Shown here: piece by piece, positions 1 through 12,262 of the stretch
Numbering within the stretch: the first letter of the stretch is position 1
Layout: each line of letters opens with the position of its first letter
From: Cerioporus squamosus
Lineage: Eukaryota > Basidiomycota > Agaricomycetes > Polyporales > Polyporaceae
Assembly: GCA_022592435.1 (NCBI GenBank)
Contig: JABYQS010000051.1
Location: 152,892 to 216,891, forward strand
Reading direction: 5' to 3'
Length of the DNA stretch: 64,000 bases
The notes under the pieces: model-generated
Told to the model about the DNA's origin: nothing
What the model saw: the letters and a program-made list of their open reading frames with translations, nothing else
Database searches by the model: none
Position numbers and translations under genes: made by a program

Positions 1-429
1 CCTCCCTCCTCGGGATGGTCCTGGCCATTCAGTTCTTACCGGCGTCATTGACTTGACATAACCTCTTGAGCCCTTGGTCCCTGGGATCGGAAGAACCCTA
101 CATCGATCAGTCATGGCAAGATTTCCAGCTCTCGCCAGTATTTATGTCCGTGTCTGGATGTGGCTAAGCCGCTCCCTCCGTGTGCTGACGTACCACGCAC
201 CGGGATCTCCTGGAGCCTCCTCTGAATGACCGGTGCGGCCGAGGACGCCCGCGCGACTCTTCCCTAAAGCGCTGTCAGTGTCCGACAGTCTCAAAAGGCG
301 GCCTGTACGCAACATCGTTCGGAGGAGTCCCCACAGTTCCCCGCCTCCTCACTGCAGTGTGCGCATGGTGCGTGTCATGTCCCCTTCTGGCCCTCTATCG
401 CACATCAATTGACCGTTGGACCATTTACG
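1..429. other. No gene recognised upstream of velvet gene
   Basis: Short overlapping open frames on both strands, with no recognisable protein motif. The 3' part probably holds the promoter or 5' exons of the velvet-domain gene that follows, because that gene's first coding exon is not resolved. Confidence 0.4.
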
Positions 430-1549
430 ATGATCTGTAGTTTGCCGAGTCGCTTCAACTCGACCACTGCGCCTCCTCGGGGGTCCTGGACCACGGTACG
501 GCTCACTCCCGCGTGCGTGCAGTGTCACCCAAGGACCGGAGCAAGCTCTCGATCAATTTCCTCAGCGGCACTAGTCCGCGTGCGGCGGCGGATCCATACC
601 CCAGACACCATTCTTCCCCCTTGTCCAGTCGTGCCCGCGGTGTGAATCGACCTGAAACAGGCCGGGACAATTCCGACGATGTCGAGGTGGCAGCGACAGA
701 AGCCTCCGACGACCATGCAAGGTGCTGTGTCACTCTTGCAATCTGTCATTGCATGGGACTGACGACGAATGTCACAGAACTTACCGCCTAGAGATCGTGC
801 AGCACCCAGACCGCACTGCAGAGTTTGGGGCGTCGACCCTGACACGACTGCCGCTCGCGCCCCCTCTGATAGCGCTGCTCGTCATGCGCGACTCGGCGGG
901 TCGGACAATCATTGAGTGAGTATGTTCGGAGGCGCTTGAGGTTAATCGATATCGGCTCAAATATGGTGTCTGCCAGTGAGATGGAGCTGCCGTTCTTGGT
1001 CGCCCAATTGTCTCTGCTCACCTCGGATGGATCCGCGCCCATGGACTACGTTACGGACGGCGAGGGCCGAAGTACCCGCGAAAGGCTGCTTTACGGCAAT
1101 CTGGTCTCGTCGCCGCATCTCCTCCGCAACTTACAGGGTCGGAGAGGGGTTTACTTTATGTTCCCTGACGTCGGCGTCCGGCAGAGAGGGCGTTTCGTGA
1201 TGAAAGTCACGCTGATCAGGCTGCCACGGTGCGTGTGCTACGCACCCTTCCGCCGAACGACCGCTCATGATGCTCTAGAATGGACGACCCTTCTGCGCTC
1301 GCCAATAATGCCGGAGGCACGATTGTGACGGAGGCACGCTCTCTGCCGTTCGACGTTTATCCACTCCGTGACTACGTCGCACCTGGTGAGAGCTCGCTGC
1401 CTTCGCCGGATCAGGGACAGCGAAGCTCATGGCGTTCCTCCACGCACACAGCGCAAACACCTTTGACGCAGTACTTCCTGCAACAGGGTGCCCGAATGTA
1501 CGCTTTTGCTGCTCAGATTCGATTTGCCCGAGGCCCCTCGCTGAGTTGA
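430..1549 (+). CDS. Velvet-domain transcription regulator (5' end unresolved)
   Basis: Velvet factors are fungal DNA-binding regulators that link development and secondary metabolism; they dimerise through the velvet domain and act in the nucleus. Four exons are clear: 778-915, 977-1228, 1279-1385 and 1452-1549. Joined, they read YRLEIVQHP and RTAEFGASTL, then LAPPLIALL, then ELPFLVAQLSL, LLYGNLVSSPHLLRNLQG and YFMFPDVGVRQRGRF, the hallmark of the velvet fold (the P-L-A-PP strand, the NLVSSP loop and the FPDVxVR strand). The C-terminus after the domain carries the short PLTQYFLQQGARM motif seen in basidiomycete members. Introns are 50-66 bases. An upstream exon ending at 721 is in phase (frame open from 441) but contains no ATG, so a further 5' exon is needed; the ATG at 430 is only one candidate. 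The domain call is secure, the start is not, and the VosA/VelB/VelC class is undecided. Confidence 0.8.
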
Positions 1550-2456
1550 TCGTTCCATCAAGGATCCCGCCTCCTCCCCGCGCTCTCTAACCCTTGGAAA
1601 GAAAGAAAATGCTAACCCCACACGACGCCGCGCTCCGAGATCGGCGCGCCATGATCTGTTTGTACCCGTCGACCGATCCCGGGTCTTGTTGTATTTGAGC
1701 GCGCCCGCTTACTGTTTCGTTGTTGTTCCCTGCCGCATGATAGTATTCTTGATGACGTTTTCGACTGTTGTTTGTTCGTTCTACACTAATACCCTTGGAC
1801 GTGGTCCACGCGAGTCATTTGTTGTATACCAAGGTTATCCTTGTCGTATAGAGTAATGCTGTATCGCCCTCGCTGTTGTCTAGGACATGATATGATAGGA
1901 AACTGTGGAGGTGTCGTTCTTCACTACTCACCCCGTTTGTGGGTACCTTACCGGACTTCCTCGAAGGCTCGAGCAACCTCCAGCGGAAACTGCCGCTCCG
2001 ATAACGGTCCTACCGAATGCATGCACTTACAACGCGAACATTCCGACGCCTGTGATGCGCATGTTGGATGCAAGGACCGGCCCATTAAGCGCAGCCAGCT
2101 TGTCGGACTGCCCTGTGAGAAGCGCCCTTGAAGCTGTACGATCGCTCCGGTCAGCGAGGAGACAGCGACCGAGAAAAGTTTGGCCGCAACACAGCCCGTC
2201 TGCTGCGCTTTGCATTCCGCAGGCTCTGCGCCCTTCGCGCACCATCCACAGGCTTCAGTAGGTCATGTACATCATGGCAGTGAAAGCGGAGATTGGTCAG
2301 AGACTGGATGTAAGAATGGCCCGCCGCTCGGCGAGCGTGTCCTGCCGCCTGCTGGGCGGTGGTCCCGTCGTCACGTGCATCATGGCCCGACTATTATAAG
2401 CTCTGGTTGCAGCGCTGCGGCCTGCCTTCTCGCACACCTCCTCGCACACTACCATC
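1550..2456. other. Intergenic, no gene seen
   Basis: About 900 bases between the velvet gene and the CYSTM gene. Open frames here overlap in several phases and show no domain or intron structure. A TATA-like stretch (ctattataag) near 2392-2401 lies about 60 bases before the next start codon and may serve it. Confidence 0.5.
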
Positions 2457-2941
2457 ATGTCGGCCAAGGACTACTACGGCGGCGGCGCCCCTCAGGGCCA
2501 ATACTACCCTCCCCAGGGTGCGTCCTGCTCCAGGATGCAATGCGCGCGATGATGTTGAATGACGTTATGTGGCAGGTCCTCCTCCCGGTCAGGGCGGTTA
2601 CTATCCTCAGCAGCCACAGCAGGCCTATGGCGGATACCCCCAGCAGCAGCAATATGGCCAGCCCGGATACGGTCAGCCCTACCAGCCTCAACCTCCCCCA
2701 CAAACTGTGTATGTGTGCGTGGCGTTCATAGTTGGATACAACACGGGGCAGCGCGCTGATATTTTACATTGCAGACAACAGCAGGACAAGGGCGGAGGTG
2801 GCGGATGCATGGCATGTCTAGCCGGAATGTGTTTGTGCTGCTGTGCTGAAGGTATGTCGTGCATGCTTAACGGAGGTGCTCGGGAGCTGACGACTGTGGC
2901 GTTTGTGCGCTGTAGAACTCTGCTGCGACTGCTTGTTCTGA
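2457..2941 (+). CDS. Small CYSTM-type cysteine-rich membrane protein
   Basis: Four exons (2457-2517, 2576-2708, 2775-2851, 2916-2941) join into a protein of about 98 residues. The first two thirds are a disordered Gly/Pro/Gln/Tyr-rich tail with repeats like QQPQQAYGGYPQQQQYG. The C-terminus after a short poly-Gly linker reads CMACLAGMCLCCCAEELCCDCLF followed by stop. That is a cysteine-rich transmembrane (CYSTM) module: a short hydrophobic helix with a run of cysteines on one face, usually palmitoylated and associated with stress tolerance. All introns are GT-AG and keep phase. The start is the only ATG ahead of the PQG repeats in this frame. The family assignment is from residue pattern; the specific role is unknown. 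Confidence 0.8.
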
Positions 2942-3451
2942 GGGGGTCGTACGACTGGCTTGCGTGCGCACGCCGCATGCATTCTCTTCAGGTTCTTGAG
3001 ATTCTGTGTTCCCGTTCTGTGTATGTCCCTCCATGTAAACTAGGACACCTCACGTTTTCTACACGACTGCATGTTCCTTTCGGATCTGGATTTTTTGAAT
3101 ATTGCATGAGCGCTGTGTCACGCGTGTGTGGGCTGTGTGTGGAAACGAGACGGCCGAGTCGACGCTGTAACGCTGCGTATTGATAACGCGCGATGTAGTT
3201 GACCAAGAGGTCCTGAAGAGCTCACGTTCGTTGACGACAAACTGAGGGGCTCGCGGGCGCTGTCGGGGGGCTCTGGGCCGTGTGCGTGGGCCGTGGGCCG
3301 GGCTGTGGGCGGGACACAAAATGGCGGGCTGTGATTTGTCGGGGGACGGATCCGGATTCTCCCGGGGGAGGCGAGTGCTGGAGAGACGCCGGTGCAGCTT
3401 GCCCTCTCGAATATCCGCGTCGACGACGACCGACTTGTGCTCATCCCCAAA
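2942..3451. other. Intergenic region upstream of CYT1
   Basis: About 510 bases holding the 3' region of the CYSTM gene and the promoter of cytochrome c1. It contains a GT-rich tract (gtgcgtgggccgtgggccgg, near 3280-3300) and no supported gene. Confidence 0.5.
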
Positions 3452-4796
3452 ATGCTTGCCAGGCTCCCTGCGGGTGCCCTGAAGAACGTCGCCGCCCTCA
3501 GCGGGGCCCGCTCGACGTCTCTCAACGCTGCACGCTCCCTTCCGGTGCGTCCTCTCCTCTTCGTGTTCCGGTGACGCGCTAACGACTCGAACAGCGTGTC
3601 CGTTTTGCCTCTTCCTCCGCCTCTTCCTCTTCCGCGTTTGAGGTACGAATGACTCGTTGCCATTGCATTTTGAACCGGTCTAGTGTCTGAGAGCGCGGTC
3701 CGTAGTCCTTCACGAACTCTCGCGTAACCTTGGCCTCCGCAACCCTGTTGACTGTCGGCTCCATCGCATGGTACGCGAACCTCTATGGCACCCTCCCCTT
3801 CATCGGCGAGGTACACGCCAACTCCCCCGCCGAGGAGGGCCTCCACCCCGCCCACTACCCGTGGTCCCACGGAGGACTGTTGGACTCCTTTGATCATGCC
3901 AGGTAGCTACCCTCTCTTCGCGTCACAATTCCCGCGCGTGTCTGATGCGCCGGCCTAGCATCCGGAGAGGCTACCAGGTCTACCGCGAGGTTTGCGCTGC
4001 GTGCCACTCTCTGGACCGCATTGCCTGGCGCAATCTTGTTGGTGTCTCCCATACCGTCGACGAGGTGAAGGCTATGGCCGAGGAGGTCGAGTACGAGGAC
4101 GGCCCGAACGACCAGGGCGAGATGTTCCAACGCCCGGGCAAGCTTTCCGACTACTTGCCTCCGCCCTACCCCAATGAAGAGGCTGCGCGCGCGAGCAACC
4201 AGGGTGCGCTCCCGCCCGACTTGAGTCTGATCGTGAAGGCTCGTCACGGTGGTGCGGTACGTTGTCTGCCCTTCTTGTAGAGCAGAGAGCTCGGGCTCAC
4301 TGCACGCGGGTTGGGACAGGACTACATCTTCTCTCTCCTCACTGGTTACAGGGACCCCCCTGCTGGCTTCGAGATCCGTGAGGGCATGAACTACAACCCT
4401 TACTTCCCCGGCAACGCCATCTCCATGGCTCGTGTCCTCTTTGACGGCCTTGTCGAGTATGATGATGGTGAGCGCATACATGTCAGAACCGGTTGTAACG
4501 CGCACGGCTCATGATATGTTTCAACCCCAGGTACCCCCGCTACTACTTCGCAGATGGCCAAGGACGTCGTGACGTTCTTGAACTGGGCAGCGGAGCCCGA
4601 GCACGATGAGCGCAAGAAGGCCGGTCTGAAGGCCGTCATTCTGTTCTCTGCTTTGACCGCTATCTCCCTCTACGTCAAGCGCTTCAAGTGGTCCATCATC
4701 AAGAACAGGAAGATCCGTGAGTAGTATTATCTATATCGCTTGTGGTGTTACTCATTTGTTTCGTGTCCAGAGTACAACCCGCCCTCGTCGCACTGA
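3452..4796 (+). CDS. CYT1: Cytochrome c1, heme protein of complex III
   Basis: Cytochrome c1 is the membrane-anchored c-type cytochrome of the bc1 complex; it passes electrons from the Rieske protein to cytochrome c at the mitochondrial inner membrane. Seven exons (3452-3544, 3595-3642, 3704-3902, 3959-4256, 4320-4467, 4531-4716, 4771-4796) give about 332 residues. The N-terminus is a basic, Ser/Ala-rich mitochondrial presequence followed by a hydrophobic sorting segment. The heme site is CAACH in exon 4, followed by [13 protein letters not shown]; exon 5 carries the axial-methionine region [11 protein letters not shown]; exon 6 holds the C-terminal transmembrane anchor ([20 protein letters not shown]) and the conserved KNRKI tail. 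All family landmarks are present, with normal length. Only the exon 3 acceptor (3703 rather than 3683) needed a choice, and phase decides it. Confidence 0.95.
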
Positions 4797-5235
4797 ACGC
4801 TAGAGTAGAGTACAGAATTTGCCTGGAGGTCGTTGGGGACGTCCCTGTGCATAGTCGAGATCCAATCGGACCGTTCATTCCGCTTACCTTCGTGTTATGC
4901 GCTGCGCAGGATGCCCAGCGATGCCTTTGTTCTAAACCAGTAATGTCAAGTAATGGAGCTATAGCGTGCTGGGATGTTGGAGAGAGCGCACGGGAGCGCG
5001 TCAGCCACGCGATGAATTAACGTTAACGATTGCATCCGCGGACAAGAGCATCTGCCGTAAATAATACTGAAACAAATTCTTGCGAGCTTCCAAATGCGGC
5101 TGTCACCAAACCCTCCGACGCCGTCTTGCTCTCGAACTCGACACGCTATCCTCCTTACCAACACGCCTCCTCGTCGTCTGTGGTCTCTTCTCATACAGTC
5201 TATATCTTCTGTGCGACTTGCCGGCTTCACCCCCA
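4797..5235. other. Intergenic, no gene seen
   Basis: Terminator region of CYT1 and promoter of the THP3-like gene, which are in tandem. No supported coding sequence. Confidence 0.5.
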
Positions 5236-7288
5236 ATGTCGTCTGAAAGTTGGCCGCCACAACTCAAGTATACGCATGCATGTCGAGCCGGCTGGCGTAG
5301 TGCTTACGGAGTACTGTAGGGAATGGGTTGCGAAATGTCTCGGACAAATGACCGACGCAAATCGTGCCGAAGCCCAGGCAGAATTGAAACAGGTGATAGC
5401 TGATGCTTTCGCGGCCAAGACGCTATGGACGACGGACTGGGCCGGGGTACAATTGAAGAGGTATGTCTCCCGTCTCGCCCTGCTTTTGACGGTTTACGGC
5501 TGAGAGTCGGCATGGAGTCTGCTACCGAAGCCACTGTTATCCGCGAGCCACCTCAAGAGGAAGTCGTAAGCACCCCGTCAGACCCACTCATGATTCACTG
5601 GTCCGAGCCATAGTGCAGGAATGAATCCGTCCCTGCAAGCAATAAGAAGACCAAGAAGAGCTCTATTACCAAGTCTTCGACATCGAATGCGGTGGATCCC
5701 AGTGAATTGGCCGCGCTAAATCGTAGGGCCGCACGTTTCCAACGAGAACATGAGCTTGAACGGCAGAAGAATTGGCGTCAAGCGAACCACCTTACTCCCT
5801 CTTCCTCATACGGTCACACTAACTCGCATCTCTACAAATCCCGTTCCGGAACGCCTGCAACGTATGGCGACGATGAGCCCGAGGCAAACTCGGTCTGTCT
5901 CTCGCCTTGTGCCTGTGTTCTGCCGCGACCGTACTGACAAGGCACAGAATGTGCCCAACTGGGACCGGTTTACTATTGTCGGGACCTCAACAGAGATCTT
6001 TAAGGACTACTTGCGCTTGACATCGGTGAGTCTCCATGCCCATGGGTTCGCATCGGTCGTTGTGCGGTGCCTGTACGCGTACGGGGACCTGACTGACCCG
6101 ATGTACCAACGGTAGGAACCGAAACCGGAGCAAATCCGGCCGTACCATGTACTGCAAGAGACCCTCAACCAGCTCAAGAAGAAGTGGCGCGAGAAGGCGA
6201 CCTACAATTGGATATGTAGTCAATTCAAGAGTCTACGGCAAGACCTCACCGTGCGCCTTCATACGTTCTGGTGGCGGGCGTGTTGACAGCGGGTTCGCAC
6301 CTTATTGTCTTTGTGCAGGTGCAGCGCATCAAGAACGAGTTCACCGTGACAGTTTATGAGATTCATGCGCGTATGGCGCTCGAGGTGGTGCGTGCGCACT
6401 TCTGTTCTCTTCCGATGTGCCGGTGCAGATCGGTGCTGACGCGTGTGTGGCGGAAATGCATGGGCAGGGCGACATGGTTGAGTACAACCAGTGTCAAGCA
6501 ATGCTGCGTAACCTATACGAGCTCGGCATTCCCGGGAAGGTGGAAGAGTTCACGGCTTACCGGATACTGATGCTTTTGCACGGACGCAATCGGAGTGGTA
6601 CGACCCTTGATTGTCGTTCCGGTCGCGTGTACGTTTGCTGACCCCGTGCCGTTATTGCTAGACTTGAATCTATACGTAGGTCAGCTAACAGAACGACAGA
6701 AATCCGATCCTGCCGTGCGACACGCGCTCTCCGTCCAGCGCGCGGTGGCGATGGGGAATTATCATGCTCTCTTTGACTTGTACTTGAATGCTCCCAACAT
6801 GGGAGCGTACATCATGGATCACTTCATCGACAGGGAGCGGTTACGTGCACTCATGGTCATGACAAAAGCGTGAGTACATACACCAATCACCCCCTCCACG
6901 TCCGCATTGCGGTCTTCTTACTGCTTGCCTGTTCCGCGAGCCTTCCATTCTTACGCATCTTTCCACCTTTGCACTTTCCCATTTTTCCTCTCCTTCTCCG
7001 GCTCGGATGTACACGGCGCTGATGCTGACCACAATTCCACCCCGTTGGGTATAACCTTACCCAATCTGCAGGTACCGGACATTGCAGCTTTCTTTCATAC
7101 AGAACGAGCTCGCTTTCGAGACACTCGCTGCTACTCGCGAGTTCCTCGACGAACATCGAGCGGGCTTCTTCCAGAACCCGAACAGCCCCGATACGGAGAA
7201 GGTGCTCGACTGCAAGCCCGCCGGCGCACCGCTCGCGACGGTGTTCGAGGAGAAGTACCGGAGAGTGCAGATAAAGGGCGCTGTATGA
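5236..7288 (+). CDS. THP3: SAC3/GANP-family protein, THP3/LENG8 homolog
   Basis: Fungal THP3 and human LENG8 are SAC3/GANP proteins that act with a PCI-type partner in transcription elongation and mRNA processing in the nucleus. The spliced frame starts MSSESWPPQLK at 5236-5267, then EWVAKCLGQMTDANRAEAQ (5320-5460). A basic, Ser-rich linker follows, then the conserved block beginning VPNWDRFTIVGTSTEIFKDY (5948 on). The SAC3/GANP core follows: KPEQIRPYHVLQETL, WICSQFKSLRQDLTVQRI, YEIHARMALE, EYNQCQAMLRNLY and EFTAYRILMLLHGRN, and the helical C-terminal part ends in EEKYRRVQIKGAV. The core is complete and in order through at least seven introns. The interval 5461-5618 is treated as one 158-base intron, longer than its neighbours, so a small exon may be hidden there. 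It is convergent with SEN2. Confidence 0.88.
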
Positions 7289-7618
7289 TGCGTAACTTAT
7301 TGTTGGTGCGGATGTGGAGGGGCCATGGTTCGTCATATTCGTTCTGGTCGTCACTTCTTCGCCGCCACCGCCCACCTTCCACGCATGCTCGTCTGTTGGC
7401 TTGTTCGTCCTCAGTTATTCGGTATATCCTTTCGTCACGGATCCATGTCTGGTTTGGTAAATACCTCATCGTTGCGTCGTGCTATCACCGCTGTATGCTA
7501 TGCTAGACCTATATGAACGCATCTATCCTGTCCAAGGCTCTACGTCCACAGACGATATCGTCAATATGCAAGCAAACTGCAAGAGACGTCCGAGTTATGT
7601 ATGCATCTCGACTACCAT
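7289..7618. other. Convergent 3' spacer between THP3 and SEN2
   Basis: About 330 bases between two stop codons that face each other; it must hold the 3' UTRs and poly(A) signals of both genes. No coding signal. Confidence 0.5.
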
Positions 7619-9029
7619 TCAATCACGCATGCGTGCGGGGATGAATCTGCGCAAGACCACGTCCCTAACGGAGTAGTGTGCGAGACAGGCGGGCGAAGAG
7701 AGGAGGTCCGCTGACACCCGGGACTGGGCGGGGATCGTTACGTATGTCAATATCAACGTCTGCAAACGCTTCAGTCACAGCAGCCAGAGACAATAGAGGA
7801 TTGAGGGAGCAAACCTTCTGTACTTGAGCGTTCACCCGGTTGATCGTGCTGAGCCAGGACCACGAGAAGGTGTCGGCGTTCGGGAGGTTGAACGGAGATG
7901 ACTCTTTATCTGCAGGGTCCTCGTAGACGGGGATGACGACGATGGCGAATCTGCAGAGAAGGTGTTGGTATGGTGCCGCTGGGAGTCTCGGCCGGGAAGA
8001 CGTACTCAGCATGGTGGAAGACAGGCCCGCGCTTGTATAGGAGCAGGTCGACACAGAACTTGATGCCGCCCTTCACCACCCAGCCTAGGGAGCGGTAGTA
8101 GTGATACGCTGCGTAGTTCACGAGGAATGGATTGTCGAAACGGTGGGCGTATATTGGTAGACCGGGAGGTATGCAGTGGACGTCTTGGAATGCTCGCCAT
8201 ATTTCTCGGAGACTCATTGGTTCACGCTAGCGGGTTGAATGCGAGGGGTATCAGATAAATAGTGTATATTCGCTTCAAGACAGCAACGGGTACCGTATGG
8301 GGATCGAGTACAGTCAGACAGTCGAGGGTCCAGATGAGGAAGAACGCTTCTTGCAGGGTGAGCTGGAGGTGCTCGACATCCTCGAGGGGTTCGAGATCCT
8401 CGACCGCCTCCGTGTACTGGTCTTCTGGGGGTTCTGCAGGCAGCGAGGAGACTTCGGACGATGGCTGGGGTTTCCACGTCGCCCCGGAAGGGATGAAGGC
8501 TGGGCCGGCTTCGCGCCCTTCCGCAAAAGCGGCCTCTGCTTCTGCAGCTGCTTTGGCGATGGCAGCTGCACGGTCCATCTTGAATTGTTTTCGTTCTGCT
8601 CTGCGCTTTTCTCGTATTTCTTCGGAGGTCATGTCTAGGATACCGATGAGTGTCCATAGTGCAGGTCGATTGCTATGCTAACGCACATTTTCCGGCAGCC
8701 TTCCTGGCATTGATCTGCCTTGCGAGCCACGACGGCTCGCTCCTCGAGAGGTCACCCTTCCCGAAGAACCCTCTTCGCCAGAGAATCATTGAATCTTTCT
8801 CGTTTGTCACCCACACGGAGCGCGTCGCGGGGTCAAACACGCCTTCACAGTGCGGGTTTTCCAATATTGTTCTTGAAGCAAAGAGGCCGAGGACATGGCC
8901 GATTTTGCTGCGAGGCTCAGGAGGGGAGAAGACGAGCGGGAGAGGGTGCGCATAGATCCTGTTGTTCTCCGCGCGGCGCGCACCACCCTTCTGCGAGCCT
9001 TTGTGCCGACTGGGTGTAATCAGAGACAT
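7619..9029 (-). CDS. SEN2: tRNA-splicing endonuclease subunit SEN2
   Basis: SEN2 is the catalytic subunit that cuts the 5' splice site of intron-containing tRNAs. Five exons on the minus strand (9029-8687, 8634-8294, 8226-8006, 7950-7815, 7759-7619) join with consistent phase. The N-terminal part (residues 1-115) reads [10 protein letters not shown] and [12 protein letters not shown], the SEN2 N-terminal region. A charged linker rich in Arg and Ala follows. The catalytic domain has [20 protein letters not shown], then [20 protein letters not shown], with the expected tyrosine and histidine; the late lysine of the triad is in [16 protein letters not shown] or just before it and was not pinned down. 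The gene faces the dynein intermediate-chain gene head to head, with about 207 bases between the starts, which suggests a shared promoter. Confidence 0.93.
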
Positions 9030-9236
9030 GTTTAGGCTATGAAGCTAAAGCTCGAAGTGAGATGGGAGTCAGAAGCAGAGAGCCGCGTCGTGACCTTTTC
9101 GGGCGACGCGTCTCAGCAGCGCGTTGCTCCGCGCCTTGGTTCCTCCTCTCACTACATAGCTCTCACTCCTCCGCTGCTCATCTTTCTGTGGTCTTGCTCC
9201 TTGTGACTCTTAAGGAACCATATCGACTAACTCGCG

Positions 9237-11730
9237 ATGTCTGAGAAGAGGAGAGCCGAGATCGAAGCCAAGAGGGCGAAGCTTGCGGAACTGCGCAAGG
9301 CGAGAGCGGACAGACAGAAGGCAGACGCAGACCGGCGGCTGTCCGACGTGCGTGCTATCCTGTTCAGCAGTTACTTCGAGCTGACGGCGTTGGTATGCGT
9401 TGTAGAGTACAGGACCGAGCTCGGTCGCGCGTCGAGATGTGGACGATCTCGTGAACGTGCTCATCGGCTCGTCCAGTCGTGCTGACAGCGCCGTGGACAC
9501 TCCCATCTCTTCTACGCCTGGCACTCCTGCCCTTGGACAGTCAATACCGCTTCCTGGACCCTCTTCCGTGCTCTCCGGACGGCTGAGCAGACAGAGCGAT
9601 GCCAACTCGGACAGGTATAGTCTCGGGACCACCCTCATCCAGTCGCAGAATGGGGCGACTGACAATGTCATTGAACGGTGCGTTCTCACTATGCCGCAAG
9701 ACTGTAGAGGGCTCAAGTTGTATATATTGTAGGGAAATGACGCCGCGGTTTGTCCCAGACCTAATTGATATCGAGCAGGAACTCTTTGAGTTGCCACAGA
9801 AGGTTCGTGTTCGCATCGGGTGTATCTGCTAATGGCTCACGCTCGACAACGTGCGATAGGAGCGCGTCATCTACAACAAGGAGGTGCAAACTATGGAGAT
9901 AGAGACAGAAACGATACCAGGTGTGACAGAAGAAGAGATCCGGGAGCGCATACTGCGCGAACGAGACGCAGAGGCGGAACGATTAGCGCACGAGCAGGAG
10001 CTTGAAGCGGAGAGCAAGCAACTGGACGAGGAGATTGCACAGGAGATCAGAGGTATGCTCGGTGCTCCGTCAATCCAATGGTCAGACCTGTCTGAAGCCA
10101 CGCCTAGAAATGACGGAGGAGGAGAAGCTCAGTATCTTCTCTGCCCCGGAGTTTCTCGACTTCGTGGAGCAGTCGACCAAGATCATTCAGCGGGCACTGA
10201 ATGATAACTACGACTATATCCGCGACTACACTATTGGGACGGAGAGCGGAACGTGAGCCTCCACGTGTTCCAACATCTGGCTGGAAGGTGACCGATATCA
10301 CAGGGAAGCGTCAGAAGGGAGGGTAAAGTGTGTATGCTCGTTCTATGATGAGCGACACACGAAAAACCGGTCGATCACGGACATTGACTGGTCACCAAAG
10401 GTCAGCAGTATGCGCCGTGCACTATAAACGCTCATGGAAACTGACAATGTGCAACAGTACCCGGAGCTGAGTTGCGCATCATACAACAAGAACCCGGCCG
10501 CGCTTAATGAGCCAGATGGTATCGTCGCCGTATGGAACCTTCACCTGCTTGAGCGACCAGAGTTTGTCTTCCATTCGCAGGTATGAGAGGCTCAGGTAGC
10601 ATGCTACGATACCCGCGACTGACACGTCGCGCAGTCAGATGTGCTGTCAGTCGCATTCTCTCCATTCCACTCGAACCTGATCTTTGGTGGTACCTACTCG
10701 GGTCAAATATTGCTCTGGGATACGCGGTCGAGGCACCTTCCTGTCCTGAAGACACCGCTTTCTGCTGCTGGCCATACGCATCCTGTCTATGCGATGCAGA
10801 TGGTAGGAACGCAGAACGCGCATAACCTCATCACGAGCAGTACCGATGGCACCGTGTGCAGCTGGCTCGTCGACATGCTCGCGCAACCTCAGGTGGAAAT
10901 TTCACCAGACTTGCTCTGTTTCATCTGCTTACGAGACATTGCAGGAAACGCTCGAACTAGTGCACGCCGGTCACAATAAGACCAGCGAGGTAGCAATCAC
11001 CGCACTGAACTTCCCAGACAACGAGACGACGACCTTCTGCGTCGGGACGGAAGAGGGGAACATATACCAAGCGAACCGCTACGACCGGGCGGGCGCGAAG
11101 GCTGGCCTGAATCCATACGATGTGTACAAGGGACACTCTGGGCCTGTGATGGGTCTGCACTTCCACCCGCTCGTGGGGCCGGTCGACTTCTCAGATCTGT
11201 TCCTGTCGTGCTCTGTCGACTGGACTGTCAAGCTCTGGCGAGCGAAGTCCCTGGCGAAGCCGTCGACGACAGTGAACCACGTAGCGCCGCTCTACTCCTT
11301 TGACGAGGCGGACGACTACGTATACGATGTCAAGTGGCACCCAACACACCCGGCTGTCTTCGGTACTGTCGATGGGGCTGGCAAGTTCGACCTGTGGAAC
11401 CTCAACAATGACACAGAGGTGTGTGTTGACCACAGGGTGCATCGTTGACTATCAGAGTAGCTCATGCCCACCTTACAGGTCCCGGTTGTCTCCACGAGTG
11501 TTGGATCCGGACGAGCATTGAACAAGCTGCGTTGGGAACGGAAGGACGGCCGGCGAGCGGCCTTGGGTGGCAGTGACGGCAGGCTCTATATTTACGACAT
11601 TGGAGACATGGCGCTCCCAAGGGAGTCCGAGTGGACAGACATGCAACGGACAGTGGCCGGCATCATCGGCGGCGGCGGTCAGGCGAACGGGGTTGCGGAC
11701 GACTCTGCACGGATAGTCGCAGGTCGCTGA
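9237..11730 (+). CDS. Cytoplasmic dynein intermediate chain
   Basis: The intermediate chain is the cargo- and dynactin-binding WD subunit of cytoplasmic dynein. The N-terminus [19 protein letters not shown] is the charged helix that binds p150Glued. A Ser/Thr-rich stretch follows ([18 protein letters not shown]), then QSQNGATDN and the light-chain binding area, ending in [22 protein letters not shown] charged coiled coil runs from [18 protein letters not shown] to about residue 270. The WD repeats start at [17 protein letters not shown] and continue through [88 protein letters not shown] and [15 protein letters not shown]. At least seven short introns. The stop is at 11728-11730. Length (about 640 residues) fits the family. 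Confidence 0.94.
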
Positions 11731-12262
11731 GGACTGCGCGTTGCGATGTGGTCCAACGTGCGTGGATGCTTTGGTCGAGGGTCGATCGTGTATGTATATA
11801 CCCCGCGGATAGCATGCGATGGCGATGGCTTCCTTGTAGTGAAATTGGGCGTACTTAGTCGTCCCACAGCAAAGGCTAACTATGAACGCGCGAGACGTGG
11901 TTGGCAGAACGCGTAGACGCGTGTTGGGTAAGGTGATCCGTCGAGTCGCGGGAGAGGAGTTGTCGGGCCTCCGCTCTTGTGATTTGTTCCGCTTCCCCGT
12001 TGTGCGTGTCGCGCACGGCTCGTACGAGGTGCTTGTCTACTATTCTTGCATCCGCATTGACCCAAGGAGCAAGGAAGCTGAGCAACGTCGAGCAGGACGG
12101 ACGTCAGGTGACGGATCAAATGCTTTCTCGCACGTCTCTCAGCGTTTCTCGCACACGCGCTCGTCTCTCTCCGTCCTCTTCTGCCGTTTCCCTCCCAGCT
12201 CGCTCCCTCTTTCCCCGCTTCCACCCACTCTCCCTCGCCAGGCCAGCACAACCTTCGTCGCC
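11731..12262. other. Intergenic region upstream of AGX1
   Basis: About 530 bases between tandem genes. Two ACGCGT hexamers lie close together near 11909-11922 (aacgcgtagacgcgtg). A pyrimidine-rich tract (ctccgtcctcttctgccgtt and similar) immediately precedes the AGX1 start, typical of filamentous-fungal 5' leaders. No gene. Confidence 0.5.
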